This document shows positions 24,418 to 37,700 of a stretch of DNA of 64,000 nucleotides, piece after piece. Under the pieces are notes generated by a model, which was not told the DNA's origin, did no database searches, and saw only the letters and a program-made list of their open reading frames with translations. Numbering within the stretch: position 1 is the stretch's first letter; the number at the start of each line of letters is the position of its first letter. The stretch lies in NCBI GenBank assembly GCA_013397935.1, contig VZRN01005004.1, forward strand, positions 170,910-234,909, in the 5' to 3' direction. Source of the stretch: Dasyornis broadbenti (Eukaryota; Chordata; Aves; Passeriformes; Dasyornithidae). The translations under genes were made by a program, and so were the position numbers.

Positions 24418-25820
24418 GTACATTAGCCCAAAGTTCAACATAAACTATAGCATGAACATACAGTTTTACTTCCATCTATAACTATTCTTTAATGCATTAG
24501 TTCTTAATAGCAATAAAAAGCATCTGTTACGAAATCTTTTTCTGTACGTGATCCTAATACTTACTACCAAATTTTACAATCATCTGTTTATGAAATAAAA
24601 GAATAATAGAATAATGGTGTTATTCATATATGAAGAGAACAGACAGAAAACCTACCTAACAAAGAAGTTTTAACTGAACAGGGTGAGGTAATCTAAACTA
24701 CTTGGAAAAAGCTACTTTTGAAAGTTATTTAGCTCTGTACAAGTAGCTGGCATTTTTATATAAACGGAATTGCTTGATAAAAGAAAGAGACAACAGTAAA
24801 TACACTTTAAGTTACTGTCTTAGTAGACAATACAAATTAAACTTTCCATCCTTGGAAGTTTAAGACTTGGACTAAATAAAGTCCCCTTGTCTGATCTCAT
24901 CGCTGACCTTGCTTATAGATTCATAAAAGAATGTCTTACGGTAGGAGGTATAAGACAGTGTCCTTCAAAACTGTTGAGAGTATCACTGGGATGAACAAGC
25001 AGTTACAATTTCAGAGTCCTCGGAATAGCTTAACACGAGCCTCTAAAAAAGTCGTTGTTTCCCCGAAAGAAGTTTCCTCTGGGAAGCACTGCTGTTCCAG
25101 TTACAGCCTTTACAATAGGTGAAGGACTAATGGCTTAGATGATAGCCTGCTTTAAAAAAAATAAATCGTTTGGACAGTCTTTTCAAACCACATCTATACA
25201 CAGCACGAGAAAGCTCATATATGTTGAAGGTTTAGTACCAGCTGAACTGTGATACTGAAGGTTTAGGATTAGACAGTGGTCAGATCATAGTGCAGTGTGG
25301 CCATAACTAACAGTTGTATTTAAACCCTATGTTCTGTTCTGTAGAGGTCTGCATTTATGAGCTAGAAAATGAAAGTATCTGATTTAGAGCAGAAGTGTCC
25401 TAAGCGGGAAAAAACTAACCTCACAGGTGGCTGCTTCAGTAAGAGCGCTCTGGAATTGAACAGTGACTAGGACGATACATGCAGACAGTAGCTTAAACAA
25501 AAAGTGACCCTTCACTTGCAGACATCTGACAAAACTTCATATACCTGATTAGTGCTAGGCTAATTTACACCAGCTGATGACCTGGCTCCAGGCAAAAAGC
25601 AGAATTACTAGACACTAATGCAGAATAAAGGTGAAGGGCTGATGAAGTAACCACCATTATGGAGAAACAACATAATTTGTTAAACTGTTCTGTGGTTTTT
25701 GCATAAGTATTTTCCAACAGCAGGCTAATTTTTACTATATCCCACCACCTTTTGGACACCCTAAATGCATAGTAAGCCCTTCTATGAGTTCAATTCGAAG
25801 AATACACTAAATGGGAGCAT

Positions 25821-25888
25821 TCTCTGTCTCTCTCTCTATATATATATAAAATAAATGTATATAATATATATAATATATATATATAAAA
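25821..25888. repeat. CT then TA microsatellite
   Basis: TCTC repeats pass into interrupted TATATA runs. This is a simple-sequence tract with no other feature. Confidence 0.85.
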
Positions 25889-28800
25889 CAGTACATTCTG
25901 CATGAAGAAAATGTCGGTTACTGAACCAAAATCCACTGGGTGAAGATGGTGTAGGTTTTGTTCTCAATTTATCACGAACCTCCAAAATTCCATTTTAAAG
26001 CTCTGGTCTCTTCTGCTAAAAATCATTTTGCCAAAAGGAACATATTCATCCTCTTGTGCTGATAAGCCTGTGACAAAACCTTTAAAAGTGGGACCTCAAA
26101 TCCTCACCCGGTGAAGAGACATCTTAGAGTTCTTCTCTGAGCCCTCACAGCAACTGAGCTATGCTTGAATAACTGCTCAGTGTCCACTCATCAGGTTGAT
26201 TTTGCTGTCCCTCTCACTGTAGTATGTTTGAAGCTGGATTGCGCACTTCACAAAAAAACCCCAGTGAAATCCCATTGTCATCTTGCAGACCCTGTGCATT
26301 CTCCCCTTTCTGCCTCTCCTACTGACCCAAGAAAGGTAAGTTGTCAAGGAACGAGAGTCTATAGATAGATTCCTAGAAGGGGTTTATATGAATAGAAAAA
26401 CCCTTGAGGTGCAGCTTAGAGCTGCAAGGGAGAGAAACATCATAAAGGTGACTTTGGTGCAGGCTGCAAAAATATGCTCCAGATTGGAGCTAGTGGATGG
26501 GTGGGTCAAAGGAAGAAGGAGGCTGTACTGAGACTTGGGCTAATAAGGATGGTGCAGATATATCCAGCTGTTCACTGTTCACTCCCCCATCTTGACATTG
26601 CTGTGGTTTTGACTCTTGGAGTCACTGCGGCCATAGGCTCACCTTCCACTGCAATCACATATACATGAGGTAACCACAGCAACCAGACATGGTGCAAGTC
26701 AAGTCACTTCGAAGCCTTGTTCAGATTTAGTGAATATAACATATGCCTGACATTTATTCAGTTAATTTAGATTTGATCAAAGTTTGGAAAGGTTTCAGAG
26801 AACTATGGGAATAAATCTAGATCTGGAGAAGTATTTACACTTGACCTGCTCAATCTATATTGAGTTTACTGAAAGACAGTTTGGCTTAGTCTCCAGGATG
26901 CTGCAAGACAGAAAATTCTGTAAAGGAAGAATCATAAATCTGGGCACACACACAAGGAAGTTCAAGATTGTTGGTAGTTAAATTAAGGTAGAAATAGAAA
27001 CCACTTATTTTTAACTGTCAATGAGCAGTGGTAGGAGCTTGCTTAAAGCCAACATATGAAAAAATGCTCAGTATTTAATTATATTAGTAAAAAAATCCCA
27101 AGCACAATATTAAGGATCAAGAACTTGATTTGGGGGAAGGGAGGGGGAACACGAGGGGCCATTTACTTAAAATTATGTCTATATTTTTAGTTAGTCTTCT
27201 CTTAAAATACAGTCTCTCTGAAGTACTTGGCCAGACAAAGCTATCTCAGAACCACTACTGATTATTGTGGAAAGCTGGGAATGTGAAGGTTCCAGAACAC
27301 TAGAAAAATAGAAATAAACATCAGGAGAGTAATAAATAAAGAAAAAAGAGATAAAACCCCCACACATGAGCTGGGCAGTTATGGAACAGCTGGTCTAATT
27401 TCAATTCCTTGAAAAATATATTGGAACAAATGAACTATTTTTAGAAGATAATAGGTTAATAAGTAACAACTCCAGACTTGTTCAGAGCTGATTGCATCAA
27501 ACTGATCTTGTCTACTGTGACAGGTTTAACAAGCTCATGGATGGGAAAATATGGATATCATTTAACTTAAGGGAAGATTTGATGCTTTTTATGGGCAACT
27601 TGCATAAGTAAGCTCAGAAAATTTTGGACAAAAGAATGCAAGTGCAGAAGACCAGCTGAAGATGACATGCTCAAAGTAGTTGTTAATATGACTATGAAAC
27701 TGACTTGTATCAAATCAGTTTCTGTAGGCACAGATGTAAATCCACCATACAAATATACAATTATAAATACATACAGATGTAATTTTAAATTGCACACTTG
27801 GGGGAAAAAGGGCAGGGAACACCTCTGACATCAAGAACAGAGCTCACAATATTGTGGGTGAGCAAAGAAAAAAGAACTAAAATAATTGGGAAATAAATTA
27901 AGGCTAATATTTGTCCATTGTAAGGAACAGTTCACTGCACAAACACAGAAGAAGCAGCAGCTACCCAGAAGTCCTGTATAAAAGGACCTGGGGTTAGAGT
28001 GGATCACTAACTGAATATGAGTCAACACTGCCACAGTCTTGTGAAAAAAGCAAACATACTGAGGTGTATAAAGAGAAGTGCTGTGAGATATGTAAAATAA
28101 ACCTTTCACTTTATTTAGTACTCATTAAAGCCTCTGCTGGGATACTTTGCCCATCTTGGGAATGATGCTTCTATATCTAGAGGCAAAAATACTGGAACAG
28201 ATTCTGTGGGCAGCTGGTGGAACCTCCATTATTACCAAACTCCTTACAAGCACCTGAATATCTAGCAGGAATGATTCACGTATAAATAATACTGATCTAT
28301 ACAGACCCAGAAATCTCTTCAAGCCTTAATTTCCACAGGTTTACATTGTTTAGAAGATCTGTGTGATCACAAGTGAATTTCTTCTACCATAATTCTAGCA
28401 TGGTAAGGAAGTCTCTCCTTGACTTTAATGTACTTGTATCAGCTGAAGTCTTTTTAGTTAGAAGAGTCAATCTGAATGGGAATTCACAATATTTCAACCA
28501 GTAATCTTGCATCTTGCTGTATAAATTCCATCTTTCATATTAGGTGATTAAATACATTTTAGTGAAAACCAAAAAGCTGTGACTAAGGGAGGTGTGGAAG
28601 GAAATGGAATAGTCAGTCCTAAACTCTAACCAAGGAACAGTCAGGCTGGAAATGAAAGATGGGAGAAGAAATTTTATATCACAGACTCATCCTGCCATTG
28701 CATATGGCAGGTTATGTTAGAGCTGTTGAGAACTGAGTACATTCCTGGCACTGGATGTTATAATGCATTCATTCTGTACTAACTTCTTACCAAAATGAAA

Positions 28801-30881
28801 TGCTGAAAAACATGTTTGGTTTCTCCAGCAATTTCTAAACAACATCCAGAAGAATGCTAAAACCCAGTGCACGACTGTCCCACAGGCAGCGATACGCTGG
28901 CAGGATCTATCAGCTAAGCAGCGTTACGGGGGAGGTCACTCCAACACACGCCACTGCCATCCCTAGGAGAAACAACAGCTGTGGTTTTGCACGGCAATCC
29001 ACAGAAGAATGGCATTGCAGAGGTTAAAAGCTTGTGCCACATGTTGTATAAAGTAGACTTCGGCCCCTTTAAACCCAGAGCAGGTGTTGAGTCAGCTTTT
29101 TGCACTGAGGCCAAATCTCACAACACCAGGGAGGCCAGGGCTGACAGGACATCCTGGCTGGCTGGCCACCACGCCAGAGGATACCGAGGGCAGATGAAGG
29201 GAATATGAATTGTAAAAGCCTGTGGCTATCTATCCCACAGCCCAGAATAAAAGTAAGATATGTAGAAATACAGTATTGGTTTGAAAAAGATTGCAATCTG
29301 ATTCATACCAGCGAGTCATGTGTTACTGTCCTCTACTGCCTGAAACAGGAACACTCCTACTCTCAGCAGGAGACAGCCTGTGCTGCTGAAGCTGTGAATA
29401 GCAGTCAGGGATCCCCTTTGTGCAAAGCAGGAAGAGCTAGGAGGTCTATCTCAGTTACCGGGCAGTCTCCATGGCACAATTCCTAAGGTGACCTGATGTG
29501 AAAAGTACACTCTGTTTTTAATTTTGTAAGCTGTTTCTGATTTAGCACAGAGGACATTAAATCACTGCCCAGCTGTTTTATGTACATATATTGTCATTCA
29601 CCATAGAAAACCTAATTGTGTGTATACACTATGTACAGGTAGGAGTACTGTAAGAATAAAACATACAGGGGCACACACAAGCAGTGGTTCCTCCATGTGC
29701 CCCCATCTGAATGGGGTCCCTGACCATCTAAGATAGGGGTGCATGTGAATTAAATGGCAGTTGTAAAGAAATGCTGCTTTTCAGAAAGTAAATCTTAGCT
29801 CCTTTTCTAAATTTAGCTCTGTGGAGTCATCAGAGACAAAGTGAGGTATCACTATTTATGGGAAATAGTTTATACTTGCTCTGCAAGCTAATGCAATCCA
29901 ATTTACCTCACAAAGCTGTGCAGTGAGTCATGAGACCCAGCAACATTCACACACCCATATGCACTACAGAAGCAGGAACTCTTGCTCACTTGCTTTCCTC
30001 TTTTCTTTTGGGAAATTCTTGAGATACAGCATCTATTAACAACAGTTCAGAATAATGACATTCCTATGAATCAGACACTGACTGGTGTGGGTAAAACAAA
30101 CTGTAACATAGAGGATATGAAAGAAAATAGAAAAGTCTGTTCCAAACTAAGCTTTTAATTTCTTCTCTTTAGCTTATATCCGAGTTCAGTAATTTGAAAG
30201 GTTTTATTCCATGTCAAAGCTAAACCTAAGCAGCTGGGAATACTTGCCAGAAGAATTGTTTTTCTCCTCTACCAATCCAAAGATTTATTGCTTTGGTTGT
30301 AGCACATTGTATAGCAGAAAGGGGAGTGGGAGCAGTGAAGCTATTCACAGGAAAACTTTTGGTTTTGTTTCCTATTCAATCATCCAGTTGACCAAATTAA
30401 CTTCATGGCCATGTGATTCCCTGATTTCACAGAAAGCAGGACATATCATTTAAGTGTCAAGGCTCAGTTACATCAGCTTGGCTAGAAAGTGAAATTGCAC
30501 TCTCATTTATTTTCTTGACTATGCCATTATAACCATTGAGGCAGATATAGGATGTGTCACATACTACACACATTTCTCAGAAGCCCAGACCTGCAGTTCA
30601 TGCTTAAACCTTGTGAGAATACACTTATCTCTTTAAAAAAGATTTGAGTGTTTTTCCATGGCAATTTTGTTTTTTCAACTGCTAATCCTTATGTATTCAT
30701 TATTCAGCAGAGAAGTCAATGGTAATAAGCACAAAATAATCATAATTTACAGCTTCACAAGTTTACAACAATATTGAATTACTTCTATGTGCATGACTAG
30801 ATAACATCAGACCATCTTGGTCATCTTAATGTGACCCTAATCTTGTGGTCTCTATAGTCTCTGAATTCTGAGTTCTGAACC

Positions 30882-30941
30882 NNNNNNNNNNNNNNNNNNN
30901 NNNNNNNNNNNNNNNNNNNNNNNNNNNNNNNNNNNNNNNNN
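30882..30941. other. Assembly gap of 60 N
   Basis: Sixty undetermined bases are followed directly by a T run. The true length may differ from 60. Confidence 0.99.
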
Positions 30942-31138
30942 TTTTTTTTTTCCCTTGGATTTTTTTTTCTTTTCTTGCTATAAATATGTACAATGCCTGC
31001 TAACAGGGGCTGCGTACCATCTCAAAGCATAGAAGCAACAACAGACAACACCCAGTTACACCCATTGATCTGTTAATGGCAATATGCAATAATTACATCC
31101 CATCATGTATTATTCATCTTCTACTCAAGTCTTTTAAT

Positions 31139-31143
<5 letters not shown>

Positions 31144-31170
<27 letters not shown>
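31144..31170 (+). repeat. Poly-A run of 27
   Basis: A pure A tract. It could be the tail of a retroposed copy or a simple repeat; no recognisable source sequence precedes it. Confidence 0.9.
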
Positions 31171-31189
31171 GTTATCAACCCCCATCAAG

Positions 31190-31720
31190 TATTTATGCTG
31201 TGTCTTGGTATTAAGGAAACTTCTCTGTCCAGTCCCCCAGGAGCCACCTTGGCAGTCACACTCACCCACCTGAGCTGGGACCAAGGCCCCTTTGCAGCTA
31301 CACCACATACTCGCACAGTCACACCAGGTTTGCTCACTGGATCGACCCCAGGTTTCCCACAGCAGACTCTCTGATGTCCAGGTCCTTGAAATAATTAAAT
31401 CGTGGTGGAATAACTAAATAACAGCTAGAGCTACTGCCTCTGAGGAGGGACCCTGAACAAAGGGATCCCTGGACTTTTATACCCTCACAGTCTAAACACA
31501 GAAAAGTCTGGGAGTTGACAGCTCCTGCCGTCTCTGTCAGTGTCCGGTCCCCCGTCCGGGCCACAGGTCCCGGGCTCTCTGTAATGCAAAGGCTCGGCAG
31601 TCCCCGGCCTCTTGCCTCAGGCTCCCTGCAGCCAGAGCTCACGGCAGCTGCTCACCGAGATACCCGCACTGGATGGATTCCTCAGCATTGGCTAAGCTAA
31701 TGTACGCATCCTTTAAGTAG
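31190..31720 (-). mobile_element. GC-rich block resembling a solo LTR (tentative)
   Basis: About 500 bases are much richer in GC and CpG than the flanks. On the minus strand they carry a well-formed TATA box (GGTATAAAAGTCC, 31471-31483) inside a GC-rich context, as avian endogenous retrovirus LTRs do. I could not define TG/CA ends, target-site duplications or a primer binding site. The alternative is a small promoter of an unknown transcript. No retroviral coding sequence is visible. Confidence 0.3.
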
Positions 31721-34700
31721 TAGTTGTCAATACTCCGAGCAGCTTTTTAAAAAATGTATCAACAACCATACTTTCCATTTCAATTTTACAAACAACTCCC
31801 TTCTTCCATATTTTCTCACTTCCTCACAATTATGACAATTATATTAGCCCAGTGACTGCCTAAACCACAGCCTAAGGTGGGGGTGGAGGTAGTGGTGGTG
31901 AGAAATTACTGCAAAAGAGATAGAATAGTGGCTTTTTTGGCTTATAAAACCAGTTGCTTCAGAGCTTCTTTAAAAAGCAGTATGAAAACAAAATATGCCA
32001 ATAATCTCTGCCATGGCTTTGACATTATGATTTCAGCCAAAAAACCAGCAGTTTCTAAACTGTTGCCAATGCATCTTCAATGTGTCCCAGAATGGCAGTG
32101 AAGTGTCTCACATACTTTCTCTTTCATGAGGCTCAGAGAAAAGGAACGCAGACCATACCTGGAACACAGGCAACACCTATATCACATGTGCCAGAGGGCC
32201 TCTCCTACGATATAGGGGCATATCAAGTTACCCATTTGAAAACATGACCAGAGTACTTGTTTTAAATACAGAAAGTGCAGATTAATTCAAAGTGAAAGAG
32301 AAACCACAAACCTGTGTGAAAAAATCCAAATCTGTTTTTCACTGTGCAGATTACCAGAGATACCTGGCATAACACACAGTATATCACCCTTGTCTTACCT
32401 TAGTGTAAGTATGGGATGGTTGGAGGTGGCTCTATCCAGCTACTCTTAACAGAACAAAAATTGCTCCTGCTGCCATCCAGGCAGCAGTGAAACTGGTTTT
32501 CAATGGTTATTAAGGTAAGGCACGGTGATTAAGCATGATTTATAATCCTGTCGTTCTTATGACATGCTAGGCAAGTCTCAGTCCAGAAATATCCACAAGG
32601 TTTTAAAAAAATGATCTATCATCACCATACTTGTGAGTGTTGGTATACAGATCTCAGTTGCCTTCTAATAAGCATGTCAAAGGTTTCAAAACAGACACAA
32701 AATTCCCAGTGGATGAATTATAAAGCAGGTCTCATATTACTGCAGCTGGAGCTACAAGTAAAACATGTATCAGTATAATCACATTTTTTCTGGTTAATTT
32801 GAGGCACATATAGTTTCTACAGTAGTAATATATTTATTGCAAATATAATACAAACAGCAGAGTTGAAACAAAAAGTTAGCACACAACAAAGTCACTTGAG
32901 CCTTTGTCAATCAGAAAAGAGAAAGCAAGAAAAGCAAGAGCAGGGAGCACAGCCCTGCCTAGCAGGAAGTCATTGTTTGCAGTGAAAGTGAGGTGAAATG
33001 CAGATGTAAATGTAAAACCAGCCACAGGTGCAGTAACTTTAAGGTTTTCACCTCCATAGCTTGGTGGAATAAAATGACAGAAGGCTTGGTCATCAAAAAT
33101 AAAGACAAAAATAATCAAAATACATACTTGGCTCTAGAAATGATAAATTTAACAAAACTCCACAGACAACTCACCTGCACTGGAAATTACTGTGAGTAAT
33201 ACCACTTGCAGTATATAATACATAAACTTCTGTCTTTCAACTTCCTCCTCCTTGTTAAGCAAGACAGTTTAATCCAGTGTAATCATCCATGCCTTTTTCT
33301 CCTATTTTATACATTGTTGAATGTTGTTTTAAAAGTCAATAGCTGCAATGTGTGGATGTTAACTCTGTATGCAGTTATAAAGAAGAACAACATGATTGAT
33401 TCACATTCTGTACAAAAAAATTAATAGTTTGAATACTATTTTCTTTTTCTGAAATACAAAGCAGAATTACACTGCTTTGAATAGAATTACCATTGCCGGT
33501 TTGTCATTTAAGTGAGATGGGCTAGACTTGCATCGTACTGATATACTCAAAAATCTGTAATTTTTAACTGAGCTGATATATAAAACATGAAGCTGATGTT
33601 ATGCAGTAAATGGAGACTGTACTGACAAGTGGCTTTTGCTGTAGGAAGCATTACCTGTGGCTGGAACACCTTTCCAGTGATGCTGCTGATTACTGTACCA
33701 CAACCTCCTGTTTTTCAGACCCCCTGTTTGTGCCTCCATAAATATTAGCCAGGTTTAGTTTTTGGCTCCTCTCATGTGTTACCTTTTTCTTGATGTGCAA
33801 ACATTCCACAATGGTACCAACTGCATATTAAGAGAAATTTGAATCTGTTCACCTTTGCATCTCAGCTGTTCAGGGCTGAAAACACAAAAATGTGCTAAGC
33901 AAACAGTCACAAGCCAGTTGCTGACTTTTCTGAAGCTCAGGGGCTGCAGACCCTCATTCACATGGTACAGAGGCTTTGAAGAGCAGCATGGTGCTCACAG
34001 TACTGGTTCCCACTCAACTGCCTCCCCCCCATCTCTTCCAAGTAGTTCTCTGTTAAACTATCCCACCTCATGAACAAAGGCACTACACATAAAGGGACTA
34101 TAACCAAGATGTGTTTGAAGCCACTCAGGTGAAAAATACTGAGCATGTAAAGACCAGTTATTCATATTTCATTGTTGTATCATTAATATATCACTAACCA
34201 ATACATTTTTGACACTTATTTAAGGTCATTTTTATCTCTGAAGGAGTCAAGTAGGTCTACTCAAACCCATACAAGGGCACAACTACCACTGCGCCTCTTC
34301 CCTTTCAAGGATGATAATAAGGGTTAGGGTTCAATGTGAAACCATTTTCATTTAAAGCAAAAGCTCCAGGACACAATTACAGCTGGAGGCAGCGGTTTCA
34401 AATAAAATGTGTGTGGGAGTGGAGGGGCCTCAAAGAATTCTTTGGAGCATGACTGAAGCCCATTTGGAAAGTCTTGGTACATTTCTTTGCAAGTAGTTCT
34501 CAGATCAAAATCAAGTGCAGTAAAGGCACACTATGCAAAGAGTGAAAATATTTTATTGACAATGCTAACTGACTTGCTGATCTTGAAATTTTTCAGGGAT
34601 CAGCATTCTAGGAGAAATTATTTTGATCCCATTACTTTGAATTCTTTTAGTGGTCTGTCTGTATCATTCTCTATGCCTTCTTATCCATGTAAGCTGCCCT

Positions 34701-37700
34701 TGGGATGGCTGGTAGGAGAAGGGTGCTGGCTGGGGACAGCTGTGCTGGGGCAGCGGCCTGCCATGCCTCCCCATTGTTGCAGAAGCATGCACCAGCTCAG
34801 CACTGCCCTGCTCCGTACTCTAAATCCCTGCTTTTGTGTTTCCTCGTGGCCAGAGATAGCTGCTCTCAGCAGCCTCCTTGCCTGGAGCACTGAGACAAAG
34901 AAATGTACAACTGCATAGTTATACTTCATGACTCAGCTGAAAAGACACAAGTCAAACAGCAACCTCCTCAGAACAACCGGAGCTGCATATTAACCATCCA
35001 TCTGTGCATGCTGCTGTGACTTTGCGTCATATTTTGTGATTCAGAAGAATTAAAACAGACACAGAGGAAGAAGAAACCCACAGAGAGATTTATTTTTACC
35101 TCCTGTAGGAAAACATCTGCCTTTGTAAATGTGTGTTTGTACAGATTGCACGTGCTATGAACAGTGAAACTTTCATCTGGGCTTCAAAGTGGCACACTTA
35201 CTATTTAACTTTCATTGAGAAGCAGACAGATGGATTTAGTTTGGAATTTTGTTTTGGTCTGTTGCTTTTTTTTTTTTTTTTTTTACTAGTAGCTCCCCAG
35301 TTAGAAGTGAAGCCAGCTGCTTATAATTGAATTCCAGCAATTCAAACTGGTTGCTTGCATTCTGACCGCTTGTTTAATACAGTTGGTATTTCAACGGTCA
35401 AGAGTAACCTTTGAAGTTAGCACCCTGTTAAGAGGAGAGCTGAGGGAGGAATCAGTTTCTGTGGCTTGTGATTCTGTGTGTTCTTAGATTGATGAAGAAG
35501 ACTGCTGTGGATTGATTTTCACAGCCTGTTTTAGCAAGAAGGGATAATTTGAATCCCAAGAATGTTGCAATGCATGCAAAGTTACTGATATCTATGACAT
35601 CTAAGCTTGAGGGAACACACTTTACACACACTTGGGGGTAGTGAAAACCTCAGCTGCTGCCCAGATCTTGATGACAGTTCTGCCCACAGATGCCCATTTT
35701 TAACATTAAAGGTGCCAGCTGCACACAGGCAGCTACACAGGCCTTTGATATACAGCTGCCTGGTACCCCTGTTTTCTTTCTAAGTTTTTCACAGCTCCAC
35801 AAACATCATGCTTGTTCTCAGGGCTTGAGGATCAGAGGACTAACAAGGTAGGTTGTTCGCAAAGGTGGGCTACCCCTCTTCTTTCAAAACAGGGAGTAAA
35901 TGTTGGTTATTTAATTCCACCTCCTCCCCGCATCTGTGATAGAAGGGGGAATAAGGCTGATTTCCACCTTCTACTTGCAGGAATTTAAAACCCATGTCCC
36001 CCAAGAGAGGGAGAGTTTATGCCTGTGATAGAGAACTGTGGGTGCTGCTGTTGACAACATGTACTTTACCATTTATGTATGAAAACACAGTTTTGTCACT
36101 TGCCATCTTTTGTGCAAATCTGGCTTTAGGTCATACTACAGCAAAATAATTTAAAAGATGTTTAGCTCTCAATAGTTGCTTTAAGTATATTGGCATCAAC
36201 ATGACTCCACAGAGAGGTGTTAAATTAACACCACCATCCCTGTGTGAATATTCTTCTACAATGTGATCCTTCTCTACTGCTATGTGTATCTTATATTTGA
36301 CAGTTTACTTTCAAAACCATGCAGAGGTGCTTAGCAATTTTACCAACTATGTATTAACAATTCAAATATCTTGATTTCCATTCTCTCCACAAAAGGACTT
36401 TTAAGCTTAAGCAGAAGCTATTTTCATAGCAGAAAAGATCAATGTATGTAACTGCACTGGAAGCAGATTCCGAAATATGCTCATCTCTAAATACAAAAGA
36501 AAAAAAAAGTCAGACTACACTAACTAAACAACATTCCAGACAAGAAATTAAGCCTTTCCATAGCCATTCCAACTGAATTTATAGTTCAACTTAACAGTTA
36601 AACTAGTTATCTAGTTATGGATATTTTAAAAAGTCCTTCAAGCAGGACTCTTGCTTAATCTCCTTCAAATTAATACACAGAAAACTCTTTTCTTTCCCCG
36701 GTGTCAGCAGAGATTGTTTAAACTTGTAGATACAGAAGGCACGTCACTTCTTGTTCTCCATGAAGCTCAGATGGTCAGGGAAAAAGGAGTGGGAGAAAAA
36801 TAGTTGGGGCTTTTTTTCTTCCCATTCCCTTCTACCCCCCAATCAAAACCAAACAAACCCTCCTGCTCATCTATTGACTCCTCTCATCTAGTAAGATGAT
36901 TCAGAAATAGATTAGTCATTACTCCCAGAATGCTTCAGAAGAAGAGGTGGGTAGAGAAATATCAACAGAACCATGTTTTCCATCAGAAAACATGACAATA
37001 TGTCTGGTTGAGCTAAGCTTATTGAATAACTACAATGGAATTTAAGTTAGGAAAATAAAAAATTATATATTCATTTCCTCTTCTAAAGCAGCCATATGGA
37101 AAATTCTGTATACTAAAAAAAAAAAAAAGTTTTTAAGAAATTCCTTTAATAAAATTTCCTTCTAAGAACACATTATCAAAGGCTATTACCACTTTTCACT
37201 CAGCTCTAGTCTATAGTAGATATATCCTTTGAAGGAAGGGGAAGGCAAACAGAATTTTGGCTTAATAAGCCACACTTTCTTTCCATTGTTATGCCTTGGG
37301 CAACTCCAAGGTACCTTCACTTGCTGTATGTTGCAACCTGGTATAGGTTATGTTGCAATAAGAGCAAAGTTACCTTTGTTCTGAAGTTAATCTGCATTCA
37401 CTTGAAAATGTACACCAATTCCTGAACCTTCTTTAATTACTCTGCTAGCTGAGTTGTCACGTTTTGTGTCTGATCCTGAACTCTGCCAACATGCAATCTT
37501 ATTAAGTACACCACTGAGAAGTAAAAATCAGTTCCAAATATTGGAGCTTACACAGGATAAAGAAAAATAACACATGCTACTCTTTTAAAACACCACTTCT
37601 TAACTGATAAGGCCAAACAGTTACAATTTCACATGGAAGTAACTTTCCTCAAAGAAATGCAATTCTCACTGGATTGAGTTATGACTCTTTTGAGAATTAC

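Noticed and set aside
34317..34332. Telomere-like GGGTTAGGGTT
   Set aside because: Only about two repeats, too short for an interstitial telomeric array.
34487..34918. 143-codon plus-strand frame
   Set aside because: No family motif, no flanking splice or promoter evidence, and a plausible chance length for this much sequence.
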